A stretch of 64,000 bases of DNA, taken from contig NC_020514.1 in NCBI RefSeq assembly GCF_000347635.1, positions 3,782,001 to 3,846,000 on the forward strand, written 5' to 3'. A model generated the notes under the pieces. It was not told the origin of the DNA. It saw nothing but the letters and a program-made list of their open reading frames with translations, and made no database searches. The DNA comes from Paraglaciecola psychrophila 170. Lineage in GTDB: Bacteria; Pseudomonadota; Gammaproteobacteria; Enterobacterales; Alteromonadaceae. Position 1 is the stretch's first letter. The number at the start of each line of letters is the position of its first letter. The position numbers were made by a program, and so were the translations under genes. Of the stretch, positions 56,637 to 64,000 are shown one piece after another.

Positions 56637-57824
56637 ATGAATCATTTAGACAGTAAATTTGGTGACTATGGTGGTATGTATGTACCCGAGTTACTTATTC
56701 CAGCCCTCGACCAGCTCGAGCAAGTTTTCATTGATGCCCAGAAGGACCCAGAATTCCAAACCGAATTTATGGGCTTATTAAAAGATTACGCAGGTCGCCC
56801 TACGGCAATGACATTGACTAGAAATCTAGTCAGTAATCCGAAAGTAAAACTGTACCTAAAGCGTGAAGATTTATTGCACGGCGGTGCGCACAAAACTAAT
56901 CAAGTATTAGGTCAAGCGCTATTAACCAAACGTATGGGTAAAACTGAGGTCATTGCCGAAACTGGTGCAGGGCAGCATGGCGTAGCCACAGCGCTGGCTT
57001 GTGCTTTATTGGGTTTAAAAGCGCGTATTTATATGGGTGCTAAAGACATGGAGCGCCAAGCACCTAACGTATTTAGAATGCGTTTAATGGGCGCAAAAGT
57101 TATTCCGGTTAACTCAGGCTCTGGTACATTAAAAGATGCCGTTAACGAAGCAATGCGCGACTGGTCTGCTAACTATGACAAAGCTCATTATTTATTAGGC
57201 ACCGCAGCAGGCCCACATCCTTTCCCAACTATTGTGCGTGAATTTCATCGGATGATTGGTGAAGAAACCCGCGCCCAAATATTGGAAAAAGAAGGGCGTT
57301 TACCCGATGCACTGGTTGCTTGTGTAGGGGGCGGTTCAAATGCGATAGGTATGTTCGCTGATTTTATTGATGAGCCTAGTGTACGATTAATAGGCGTAGA
57401 GCCTGCTGGTAAAGGGGTACATACCAAAGAGCATGGTGCTGCTATAGGTAAAGGTACCACAGGTGTTCTTCATGGTGCTTACAGCTATATCATGCAAGAT
57501 GACGATGGCCAAATTGAAGAATCTTATTCAGTTTCTGCCGGACTTGATTATCCAGCTGTTGGGCCACAACACGCCCATTTATATGATATTGGTCGGGCGG
57601 AATATGAATCCGTAACGGATGAAGAGGCGCTAAACGCATTTCAACTTCTATCTCAAAAAGAAGGCATTATTCCTGCTCTAGAACCTGCACATGCTCTCGC
57701 TCATGCTTTAAACATGGCTGATGAGGCAGAAGATGGCACTATCATAGTGGTGAATTTATCCGGACGTGGAGACAAAGATTTAGAGCATGTCCGCAGCATC
57801 TTAGGAGATCAAAACCATGATTAA
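56637..57824 (+). CDS. trpB: Tryptophan synthase beta chain
   Basis: This 395-residue PLP enzyme condenses indole with serine. The PLP lysine lies in [15 protein letters not shown] (about residue 86), preceded by [25 protein letters not shown], the phosphate-binding [15 protein letters not shown] and [12 protein letters not shown] are all present. The start follows a GAGAGATAG ribosome site. The gene ends 8 bases inside trpA, so the two subunits are made together. Confidence 0.97.
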   Translation: MNHLDSKFGDYGGMYVPELLIPALDQLEQVFIDAQKDPEFQTEFMGLLKDYAGRPTAMTLTRNLVSNPKVKLYLKREDLLHGGAHKTNQVLGQALLTKRMGKTEVIAETGAGQHGVATALACALLGLKARIYMGAKDMERQAPNVFRMRLMGAKVIPVNSGSGTLKDAVNEAMRDWSANYDKAHYLLGTAAGPHPFPTIVREFHRMIGEETRAQILEKEGRLPDALVACVGGGSNAIGMFADFIDEPSVRLIGVEPAGKGVHTKEHGAAIGKGTTGVLHGAYSYIMQDDDGQIEESYSVSAGLDYPAVGPQHAHLYDIGRAEYESVTDEEALNAFQLLSQKEGIIPALEPAHALAHALNMADEAEDGTIIVVNLSGRGDKDLEHVRSILGDQNHD

Positions 57825-58635
57825 TTCTATTGACCGCTACGCAAACATGTTTAAACAGCTTGATGCAAAGAATGAAGGCGCATTTGTGCCGTTTGTTATG
57901 GTTGGCGATCCAGATATTCAAACCTCCGTGAATATTATCAAAGCATTGGTTGAAGGAGGCGCAGACGGATTAGAATTGGGCTTTCCTTATTCTGACCCTA
58001 TTGCCGACGGACCTACGATTCAAAAAGCCAGCATTCGTGCGCTGTCGAATAACATCAAAACCGATGACTGTTTTGAAATTATTCGTCAAATCCGTGAAAC
58101 ATATGCCGATATTCCTATCGGGCTGTTGCTTTACAGCAACCTAGTGCTTAAACGTGGTATAGAAAAGTTTTATCAGGATGCGGCAAAGGCGGGTGTAGAT
58201 TCAATTTTGATTGCTGATGTACCACTTCGTGAAGCAGACCGTTTTATTACTATTTCTGAGCAAACTGGTATTAAACAAATTTTAATCGCGCCACCCAATG
58301 CCAGTGACGAAACATTTGCTGAAATCGGTAAAAAATCTCAAGGCTATACCTATTTATTAGGTCGAGCTGGCGTAACAGGTGCTGAGACAGCAGTGACTAT
58401 CCCTGCCAGTGAACTAATAGACAAACTCACACGATATAAAGTGGCTCCACCATTGCTTGGTTTTGGAATATCAACACCAGCACAAGTGGCAGATGCCATT
58501 CAATCTGGTGCGGCAGGCGCTATTTCTGGCTCAGCAACAGTTAATATTATTGCTGAAAACCTAAGCCAACCAGATGTTATGCTCGAAAAACTCAAAGTTT
58601 TTGTGACACAAATGAAAGCGGCTACTCACAAGTAG
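57817..58635 (+). CDS. trpA: Tryptophan synthase alpha chain
   Basis: This 272-residue TIM-barrel enzyme releases indole from indole-3-glycerol phosphate. The catalytic Glu lies in [19 protein letters not shown] (about residue 49-67) together with the Asp of [36 protein letters not shown] and the phosphate site [10 protein letters not shown] follow. The start overlaps trpB by 8 bases (ATGATTAA). Confidence 0.97.
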   Translation: MINSIDRYANMFKQLDAKNEGAFVPFVMVGDPDIQTSVNIIKALVEGGADGLELGFPYSDPIADGPTIQKASIRALSNNIKTDDCFEIIRQIRETYADIPIGLLLYSNLVLKRGIEKFYQDAAKAGVDSILIADVPLREADRFITISEQTGIKQILIAPPNASDETFAEIGKKSQGYTYLLGRAGVTGAETAVTIPASELIDKLTRYKVAPPLLGFGISTPAQVADAIQSGAAGAISGSATVNIIAENLSQPDVMLEKLKVFVTQMKAATHK

Positions 58636-58669
58636 TCGTTTATAATTTAATAATTAAAAGGATGTCACC

Positions 58670-58969
58670 ATGTGGTATGTAATCTATAGCGATGATGTTG
58701 AAAATAGTTTGCCACTTCGCAAACAAACACGCGCTGCACACCTTGAACGTATTCAGCTACTAGTTGATCAGGGTCGAGTATTGGTCGCTGGCCCCTGCCC
58801 TGCCATTGACAGCGAAGATCCGGGCGAAGCCGGCTTCACCGGTTCATTAGTGATCGCTGAATTTAATAGTTTAGAAGAAGCTCAAAAATGGGCTGACACC
58901 GACCCTTATGCTATTGCAGGTGTGTATCAAAAAGTGGTCGTGAAACCTTATAAAAAAGTACTACCTTAA
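58670..58969 (+). CDS. yciI: YciI family protein
   Basis: This 99-residue protein starts [14 protein letters not shown] and has the family's conserved His and Asp in [20 protein letters not shown], then [20 protein letters not shown]. The dimeric alpha/beta fold suggests an enzymatic pocket, but the reaction is not known. It starts 34 bases after trpA and may be read with the trp operon; yciI is also found near trp in enterobacteria. Confidence 0.92.
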   Translation: MWYVIYSDDVENSLPLRKQTRAAHLERIQLLVDQGRVLVAGPCPAIDSEDPGEAGFTGSLVIAEFNSLEEAQKWADTDPYAIAGVYQKVVVKPYKKVLP

Positions 58970-58987
58970 ACAGTTTACGAGCCTTAA

Positions 58988-59404
58988 ATGAGTTATATAC
59001 CCAATATTGAATCTCTGATGCCCGCCGTCGATTTAAGCGCGATGCGCGCCCAAGGTGCTGGCGGCCAAAATGTGAATAAAGTATCTAGTGCGATTCATTT
59101 AAGGTTTGATATTCAAGCTGCGGCTATTCCTGAATACGTCAAGCAAAAACTGTTGTCAGGCAAAGATAAACGTATCACTCAAGAAGGTATTTTGATCATC
59201 AAAGCCCAGAGTCATCGTACCCAAGAAGTAAACAAACAGGATGCGATAGAAAGGTTGGCTGAAGTACTCGTAGAAGCAGGGAAACTGCAAAAAGCCCGTC
59301 GCCCCACAAAACCCAGCAGAAATGCACAAAAGAAACGAATCGATAGCAAAGTCAAATCTGGCAGAACCAAGGTATTAACGAAAAAAAGTAGATTTTTAAT
59401 ATAA
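58988..59404 (+). CDS. arfB: Ribosome-rescue peptidyl-tRNA hydrolase ArfB
   Basis: This 138-residue protein has the catalytic GGQ of release factors in MRAQGAGGQNVNKVSSAIHL (about residues 19-38). The C-terminal tail is rich in Lys and Arg (QKARRPTKPSRNAQKKR), which threads into the empty mRNA channel of stalled ribosomes. It lies 18 bases after yciI. It is named YaeJ in older literature. Confidence 0.93.
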   Translation: MSYIPNIESLMPAVDLSAMRAQGAGGQNVNKVSSAIHLRFDIQAAAIPEYVKQKLLSGKDKRITQEGILIIKAQSHRTQEVNKQDAIERLAEVLVEAGKLQKARRPTKPSRNAQKKRIDSKVKSGRTKVLTKKSRFLI

Positions 59405-59432
59405 AAGATAATGGCGATTAAATTATTTTTTG

Positions 59433-59530
59433 CACCACATAGAAAAAGTAAATATAGTGCATTATTTGAATCGTTAATCCTTTTTTCCTCTGTGTAGCGT
59501 TAGCGCTCTGTGCACGGCAACTGGAATTCT
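59433..59530. repeat. Diverged copy of the CCTCTGTGG intergenic repeat
   Basis: GCACCACATAGAAAAAG at the left and TTTTTTCCTCTGTGTAGCG then CTCTGTGCACGGCAACTGG at the right match parts of the units at 26180-26590 in opposite orientation. The centre is AT-rich and unrelated. The rest of the gap to 59697 is AT-rich and empty. Confidence 0.55.
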
Positions 59531-59697
59531 CGTTGGTGTAAAGTTCTCTATCTTTTATGCAATATTTTTATCGGTTGATGCGGCTATTATGATGAAAAAC
59601 CTTCAAACATACGTTCTGTTTTTACGACAGATTAATTTTACATATTGAGTAATTCATATATCAGCCGATACAACCCTTGATAATCAAGGAGCGTTGT

Positions 59698-60142
59698 ATG
59701 TATAAAATGAAAGAATGTATAGTAAACTACTTTATTCTAAGTCTTTGTGCCCTGCTTACTTCGATTATTTTAAGTAGCTGTATGCAAAGTAATGCTGCGA
59801 CAACTAATAGTAAAATCACGACTTTGAGCAAGCCTCAAAAAGTCATTACAGACAACACCCTAAAAATCGTTAACGCGGCATTTTACCAGACATTTGTTTT
59901 GGGTGAATGGCGCTATAGAGGTGCTCGAAATCTTGGTGGCACTATCAACGCCTATATACAAATTCCAGCGCCATTGGATATGAATAAAGAAGTGCAAAAA
60001 TCCTATCTACAAAAAGCGATCTGCCCATACTAGTATGTGGAACGAAATAAATGGCATTCCTCTAAGTGTTCATATTTATACACACAAACAAAACCAGAGT
60101 TTGTATGTCAATTGCGTAGACCCTTTCATCAGCGCTGGGTAG
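59698..60142 (+). pseudogene. Small lipoprotein gene with a likely frameshift near its end
   Basis: An AAGGAG ribosome site 7 bases upstream fixes the start at 59698, although the frame is open from 59677. The N-terminal part has a signal peptide with lipobox LSSC, then VNAAFYQTFVLGEWRYRG and NLGGTINAYIQIPAPLDM. It stops at 60033 after KAICPY. From there the next frame continues with MWNEINGIPLSVHIYTHKQN and LYVNCVDPFIS to a stop at 60140-60142, which reads like the real C-terminus. It may be a sequence error or a young pseudogene. The family is not recognised. Confidence 0.6.
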
Positions 60143-60271
60143 TATCGTCTCTAAATGACTGAGGCTTAACAGCTCGCACTATTAGTGCTTTTCCTGTTGG
60201 TTCAAACTCAATTCAGCTAAAATTCAGCCCCAACAGATTAGTCTTGTAACCTCTTGAACAGGAGTGGTTAC

Positions 60272-60805
60272 ATGAAATTATTAATAACAAGCGCGCTACT
60301 ATTTTTAGCCATTTCTCCAATGGTGCAAGCTAAGCATGAGCGAAGTTATCAAAATAGTTACCAGCATAATAGAGACGAATTTAAAGCCAAAGTCATCGAG
60401 TCAACTCCTATCTATAAATACTTAACAGTTCGCCAACCTCAGACATACCGCGAACCAGTATTGATGAACAAAACTTATGCCCGGTCTGACGCTAAAAGTA
60501 CAGCCATAGTCGCAGGCATTGTGGGAGGTGTTATTGGCTATGTAGCTAGCAACAACGAACACAAAGGTTTAGGGACGATATTGGGCGCTGTAATCGGCAG
60601 TTCATTGGTGCATAACATTGGATTATCGAATAATAAACACTCGCACATCGTTCATGCCAATTCACAACACTGTGTGTCTTCACCCAGAAAAACCCGTAAA
60701 ATGCGGGTACTAGATGGGTGTTCCGTGACTTATCGCTTACAGAGGAAAATTTATCAGACTTTCAGACAAAATAAACTCCAAAAGACTATTAGTATTTATT
60801 ACTAG
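60272..60805 (+). CDS. Glycine-zipper 2TM domain protein
   Basis: The start at 60272 follows a strong AGGAG. The 177-residue protein has a signal peptide (LLITSALLFLAISPMVQA). A polar N-terminal region is followed by a glycine-zipper segment with small residues every fourth position (AIVAGIVGGVIGYVAS and LGTILGAVIGSSL, about 75-112), typical of the 17-kDa-antigen-like surface proteins. The C-terminal YRLQRKIYQTFRQNK is basic. It is probably an outer-membrane or envelope-associated protein; the role is unknown. Confidence 0.8.
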   Translation: MKLLITSALLFLAISPMVQAKHERSYQNSYQHNRDEFKAKVIESTPIYKYLTVRQPQTYREPVLMNKTYARSDAKSTAIVAGIVGGVIGYVASNNEHKGLGTILGAVIGSSLVHNIGLSNNKHSHIVHANSQHCVSSPRKTRKMRVLDGCSVTYRLQRKIYQTFRQNKLQKTISIYY

Positions 60806-60922
60806 GTAAAAATGTATGTTCAACCTATTAGTTTATATCAGGATAAGAATAGCAATTACTTTTAAGTCAATTGAAGATTGGGGTAAACTAATACTTAAAC
60901 AACAACTAACAAGAGCTGAACT

Positions 60923-61198
60923 TTGAAGCAGAATCCTTACATTAGATTTATCATTGTTTGTTTAACCGCGTTATCGTTAAACAGCACATCTGTTCCTGCT
61001 CAAGATACTAAAACCGCGCCAAAAAGCAAATCTGAAGCGGCCAAAAAAGCTCAACAAAAAGTCAGTGGTAGGGTGTTGAAAGTTGATCAAAATAAAAGTA
61101 AATATCGCGTCAAAGTGCTGCAAAAATCTGGACGAGTCGTGTCTGTAGATGTTGACAAAAAATCTGGAAAAGTGAGTCAAAAGAAGAAAAAGGATTAA
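60923..61198 (+). CDS. PepSY domain protein
   Basis: This 91-residue protein begins at a TTG, with AAGAG nearby; no in-frame ATG is closer. It has a signal peptide ending near VPAQ and a PepSY-like pattern: AAKKAQQKVSGRVLKVDQNK, YRVKVLQKSGRVVSVDVD and KKSGKV. It ends in a poly-Lys tail. Such proteins often sit next to PhoP/PhoQ-like two-component genes in gammaproteobacteria and are thought to modulate their sensor. It is 69 bases upstream of the response regulator, on the same strand. Confidence 0.8.
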   Translation: MKQNPYIRFIIVCLTALSLNSTSVPAQDTKTAPKSKSEAAKKAQQKVSGRVLKVDQNKSKYRVKVLQKSGRVVSVDVDKKSGKVSQKKKKD

Positions 61199-61267
61199 AT
61201 AGGTTTTCATTACGTTTCAAGAAGAATCGTCTCCAGCAAAGATAAACATAAAGGAAAAAGACTCCCA

Positions 61268-61942
61268 ATGCGCATATTAATAGTAGAAGACGATAGCCGT
61301 TTACTTACCCAACTTGACATATTACTGCAAAAAAATGGTTACAGCGTGGACTTGGCAGATGACGGTGCAAAGGCATTGTTTTTGCTACAAGAACATACTT
61401 ATGACTTAGCTATCATTGATATAGGACTGCCAGTAATTGATGGATTTGAATTGATCCAAAAAGCACGTAAAAATGATGTCAGCTGCCCAATTTTAATTCT
61501 GACTGCTCGGGATAGATGGCAAGAAAAAGTGGAAGGGTTGGATGCTGGCGCAGATGATTATCTGACCAAACCCTTTCACAACGAAGAATTGTTAGCGCGC
61601 ATTAATGCACTCATACGCCGCGCAGCAGGTCAAGCACACCCCACAATCGAAATAGGCCCTATTAGCCTCGATACGCTGAGTGAAGAAGTAACCGTTAACG
61701 GTCAATACATTGAACTCACTGCATATGAATACAAAGTACTAGAATATCTGATTCTCAATCCTCAAAAAGTCATTTCTAAAACCGAGCTAACTGAACATAT
61801 CTATGATCAAGACTTCGACCTAGACAGTAATGTAATTGAGGTTTTTGTCGGACGCTTACGCAAAAAAATCGATCCTGATGGCAGTATTAATCCTATCGAA
61901 ACATTGCGTGGCCGAGGATATCGAATCAACCGTGAGCTCTAA
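61268..61942 (+). CDS. OmpR/PhoP-family response regulator
   Basis: This 224-residue regulator has a receiver domain (1-115) with acidic pocket VEDDS, the phosphorylated Asp51 in AIIDIGLPVIDGFEL and the Lys in DYLTKPF. The OmpR-type winged helix follows (about 130-222), with ELTAYEYKVLEYL, the recognition helix SNVIEVFVGRLRKKI and the RGRGYR wing. AAGGAAAAAG serves as ribosome site. The sensor kinase follows after 17 bases. The likely signal is divalent cation limitation or membrane stress, by analogy with PhoPQ-type pairs; this is inference. Confidence 0.92.
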   Translation: MRILIVEDDSRLLTQLDILLQKNGYSVDLADDGAKALFLLQEHTYDLAIIDIGLPVIDGFELIQKARKNDVSCPILILTARDRWQEKVEGLDAGADDYLTKPFHNEELLARINALIRRAAGQAHPTIEIGPISLDTLSEEVTVNGQYIELTAYEYKVLEYLILNPQKVISKTELTEHIYDQDFDLDSNVIEVFVGRLRKKIDPDGSINPIETLRGRGYRINREL

Positions 61943-61959
61943 CTTAATTAGCAACGCTA

Positions 61960-63291
61960 ATGCATAACTTATCCCTTAGGTTAAGAAGTTTTGCTGCCGC
62001 TGTACTTGCTCTGCTTATTTTTATTCCTCTTACAGCGGTAACCCTAGAGCAAGCTTTCAACGGTAGTTTGAGTCAATCAATGTTGCAGCAGTTAAGGGTT
62101 CAAGGTTTAACTTTAATTTCTGAATTTGAATTAGATAGCACGGGTAGCCAAGCCCAGATGCCTGAGCAGCTATACAATGACCAATTCAATATTCCTGGCT
62201 CTGGTTTGTACGCTTTTATTCAATCTCATGACGGCGTGCTATGGCAGTCACTCTCTACACTCAATTGGCAGCAACAACCTAAATTTGTGGCACCAGACAT
62301 AGGCGCTGAAGTCTTTATTGAAGATTTCTCAATGCAAAATAATTATTTTTTATATGCCTATACCGCTGAATTTGAATCATCTGAAGGTTACCAACCAGTC
62401 AGCTTTTATATCCTACAAGACAAACAGGTGTTTAATACTGAGAAGAGCAAATTTGCTAATACCCTATGGAATTGGTTAGGGCTAATTGCACTGTTGTTGT
62501 TGATTTTATTATTGTTCAGCCTTAACGCGGCTTTGTTGCCCATAAGTAGGCTAAATAAACAAATACGCCAGGCTGAAAGTGGCCAACTCAAACGTATCGA
62601 TCAACGCTATCCACCCGAACTGGAAAAGCTCAAAAATAGCATTAACAATTTATTAGATACCGAAAAACTCCAGCGTAGTCGCTACAAAAATAGCCTAAGC
62701 GACTTGGCCCATAGTCTTAAAACGCCATTAGCCGTGTTAGCTGGAACAGCAGGCTTACCAGAGCAAGCTAAAGAGCCTATCAGTCAAATTAATCTACAAA
62801 TACAGAGACAGTTGAAACGCGCCGTAGCAGGAACCACAAGTACATTTGAACAAGCTGTAGCCATCGAACCAGTAGTAGATAAATTATTTAATGCTATGCA
62901 CAAAGTCTATGCAGACAAAAATTTAACACTTACCCATGTTATTCAACAGCGTGAATTAGGATTTAACGGCGACATCACCGACTTGATGGAAATATTAGGT
63001 AATGTGATAGACAACGCTTGTAAAGCGGCGATTAAGCAAGTCACAGTGACAGCGTTAGCTAACGTAAATGAATTACTGATCCATATCGAAGACGACGGCC
63101 CTGGCATACCCAAAGACAAGCGCGAACAGTTATTAGAAAGAGGCACCCGCTTAGACAGTTATAAAGAAGGCCAAGGCATAGGTATGGCTGTGGTGGCAGA
63201 CTTAGTATCAGCTTACCAAGGACAACTCGAAATCAAACAGAGTGATTTCGGAGGGGCTAAACTCACTTTGATATTTCCTATTAAAGTGTGA
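61960..63291 (+). CDS. PhoQ/QseC-like sensor histidine kinase
   Basis: This 443-residue inner-membrane kinase has one helix at about 10-30, a periplasmic sensor domain of about 130 residues and a second helix (TLWNWLGLIALLLLILLLFSL). A HAMP-like linker follows, then the H-box LSDLAHSLKTPLAVLAG (His about 251). The catalytic domain has LMEILGNVIDNACKAA (N-box) and EDDGPGIPKD (G1), then GIGMAVVADLV (G2). The periplasmic part is rich in acidic residues near the membrane (FIEDF, EFESSEG), as in PhoQ. It forms a pair with the upstream regulator. Confidence 0.9.
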   Translation: MHNLSLRLRSFAAAVLALLIFIPLTAVTLEQAFNGSLSQSMLQQLRVQGLTLISEFELDSTGSQAQMPEQLYNDQFNIPGSGLYAFIQSHDGVLWQSLSTLNWQQQPKFVAPDIGAEVFIEDFSMQNNYFLYAYTAEFESSEGYQPVSFYILQDKQVFNTEKSKFANTLWNWLGLIALLLLILLLFSLNAALLPISRLNKQIRQAESGQLKRIDQRYPPELEKLKNSINNLLDTEKLQRSRYKNSLSDLAHSLKTPLAVLAGTAGLPEQAKEPISQINLQIQRQLKRAVAGTTSTFEQAVAIEPVVDKLFNAMHKVYADKNLTLTHVIQQRELGFNGDITDLMEILGNVIDNACKAAIKQVTVTALANVNELLIHIEDDGPGIPKDKREQLLERGTRLDSYKEGQGIGMAVVADLVSAYQGQLEIKQSDFGGAKLTLIFPIKV

Positions 63292-63430
63292 AAATCACTA
63301 AAATGTATCTAATTCGTCATATTTATACATGTGCTAAAGTGCTAATCCATTGATATAAAACATATTTTCAACTGGCATGGTATCTGCTTTATTTATAAAA
63401 ATAATAATGACTACACTTTAGGGAAGCAAC

Positions 63431-64000
63431 ATGACCGTAATACTCGAAGACAGACCGATTGAAAACGTACGTGAAGAAGTTATCGATACACTGATTTATA
63501 ATTACAGTCATGGTGTGATTTCTAGTGAAGCTTTTGAACGTAGATTAGATCAAGCGATGGCAAGTCAAAACCATCAGGAAATATTCAACTTAGCTGCCGA
63601 CCTAGACAAAACCACAGACTCAGAATTCAATTCGCAAAAAGAGCGAAAATTCAACGTCAACTATGCAGCCAGTGACAACGACGAAACCGAGACCATAGTC
63701 AATATTCTTGGAGGTTCATGTCGCAGCGGTCAGTGGACAGTGCCGCGAGAAATAAGAATAATTACCTTATTCGGAGGTGCTGATATTGATTTTAGCGACG
63801 CTATATTTACCACCCCCAACGTCACCATAAAAATATTATGTTTATTTGGCGGTACCGATATCTCCGTACCTGAAGACATCAATATTGTTTCAAAAGCTTT
63901 TTGTATCTTAGGTGGCATTGATAATTCAGCACCCTCGATTGCCTCGAGACAAGCTCCTACCCTCACAATTGAAGGATTAGTGATGTTTGGTGGGTTGGAC
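63431..64000 (+). CDS. LiaF-like / DUF1707 protein, 3' end outside window
   Basis: The frame starts with MTVILEDRPIENVREEVIDT after an AGGGA ribosome site and is still open at the window edge (190 residues seen). The first 70 residues form a DUF1707/SHOCT-like helix-turn module (NYSHGVISSEAFERRLDQAM). A strand-rich C-terminal domain with repeated LFGG/LGG turns follows (NILGGS, TLFGGADID, CLFGGTDIS and MFGGLD). This is the cell-wall-active antibiotic response domain of LiaF/VraT. It would sense or buffer envelope stress; its proximity to the two-component pair supports that idea only by context. Confidence 0.83.
   Translation, partial: MTVILEDRPIENVREEVIDTLIYNYSHGVISSEAFERRLDQAMASQNHQEIFNLAADLDKTTDSEFNSQKERKFNVNYAASDNDETETIVNILGGSCRSGQWTVPREIRIITLFGGADIDFSDAIFTTPNVTIKILCLFGGTDISVPEDINIVSKAFCILGGIDNSAPSIASRQAPTLTIEGLVMFGGLD

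Overview
The window is a stretch of gammaproteobacterial chromosome, most likely from the Alteromonadaceae (Glaciecola/Paraglaciecola-like). The basis is the AT-rich composition, TonB-dependent receptors of the marine type, tamA-tamB, a rluB-scpB-scpA-yciO-rnm block beside an attenuated trp operon with a fused trpCF, and small gammaproteobacterial genes such as yajD, yggL, yciI and arfB. The genus assignment is inference; no rRNA, tRNA or CRISPR array was seen.

Layout. 1-5.2 kb: two TonB-dependent receptors (the first cut by the window edge), a periplasmic glutathione peroxidase with an unexplained hairpin in front of it, and an 8-copy 7-bp tandem repeat. 5.3-13.8 kb: rimO, a DUF2721 membrane protein, an AEC transporter, and tamB-tamA. 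14-17 kb: an SDR plus lactonase-type amidohydrolase pair (probable L-fucose/rhamnose-type sugar oxidation), a YkgJ-like protein and an enoyl-CoA isomerase. 17.2-20.85 kb is a scar of mobile DNA: a RAYT/Y1-type element whose transposase is interrupted by a 72-bp in-frame insert, an OLD-like ATPase/TOPRIM gene broken by three in-frame stops and truncated by that element, and an IS982-like insertion sequence with a frameshifted transposase. 21.3-24.1 kb: yajD, a small membrane protein, yggL, a beta-barrel and a lipoprotein. 24.1-26.1 kb: glutathione-dependent formaldehyde detoxification (frmA and a 5'-damaged fghA). 26.2-31 kb: a repeat array, then an MMPL exporter / LolA-like protein / outer-membrane barrel cassette. 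31.5-37.5 kb: a FadE-like acyl-CoA dehydrogenase and a four-gene catabolic operon (PhyH dioxygenase, class II aldolase, mandelate-racemase-family enzyme, SDR). 37.8-42.5 kb: a VNGN-repeat lipoprotein, an S10 peptidase, a broken Nudix gene, a NIPSNAP protein and a CadC/ToxR-like regulator. 42.7-45 kb: a broken PEP-CTERM-like gene and a second, more decayed copy of the RAYT element. 45-46.6 kb: a chemotaxis receptor. 47.4-59.4 kb: the rluB-scpBA-yciO-rnm block divergent from trpL-E-G-D-CF-B-A-yciI-arfB. 59.7-64 kb: small envelope proteins, a PepSY protein with a PhoP/PhoQ-type two-component pair, and a LiaF-like protein running off the window.

Notable points. The trp operon has a readable attenuator: a 16-residue leader peptide with three Trp codons, an antiterminator and a terminator. 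A dispersed family of palindromic intergenic repeats built around CCTCTGTGG occurs at 26.2, 56.5 and 59.4 kb, one copy inside the trp operon. Single-base frame breaks recur (IS982 transposase, fghA, Nudix, PEP-CTERM-like gene, a lipoprotein at 60 kb), so either this region carries many young pseudogenes or the assembly has indel errors. The four-gene PhyH/aldolase/enolase operon and the exporter/LolA-like/barrel cassette are the best candidates for uncharacterised functional systems. The paired RAYT elements with the same 72-73 bp stop-containing insert are the oddest structural signal.
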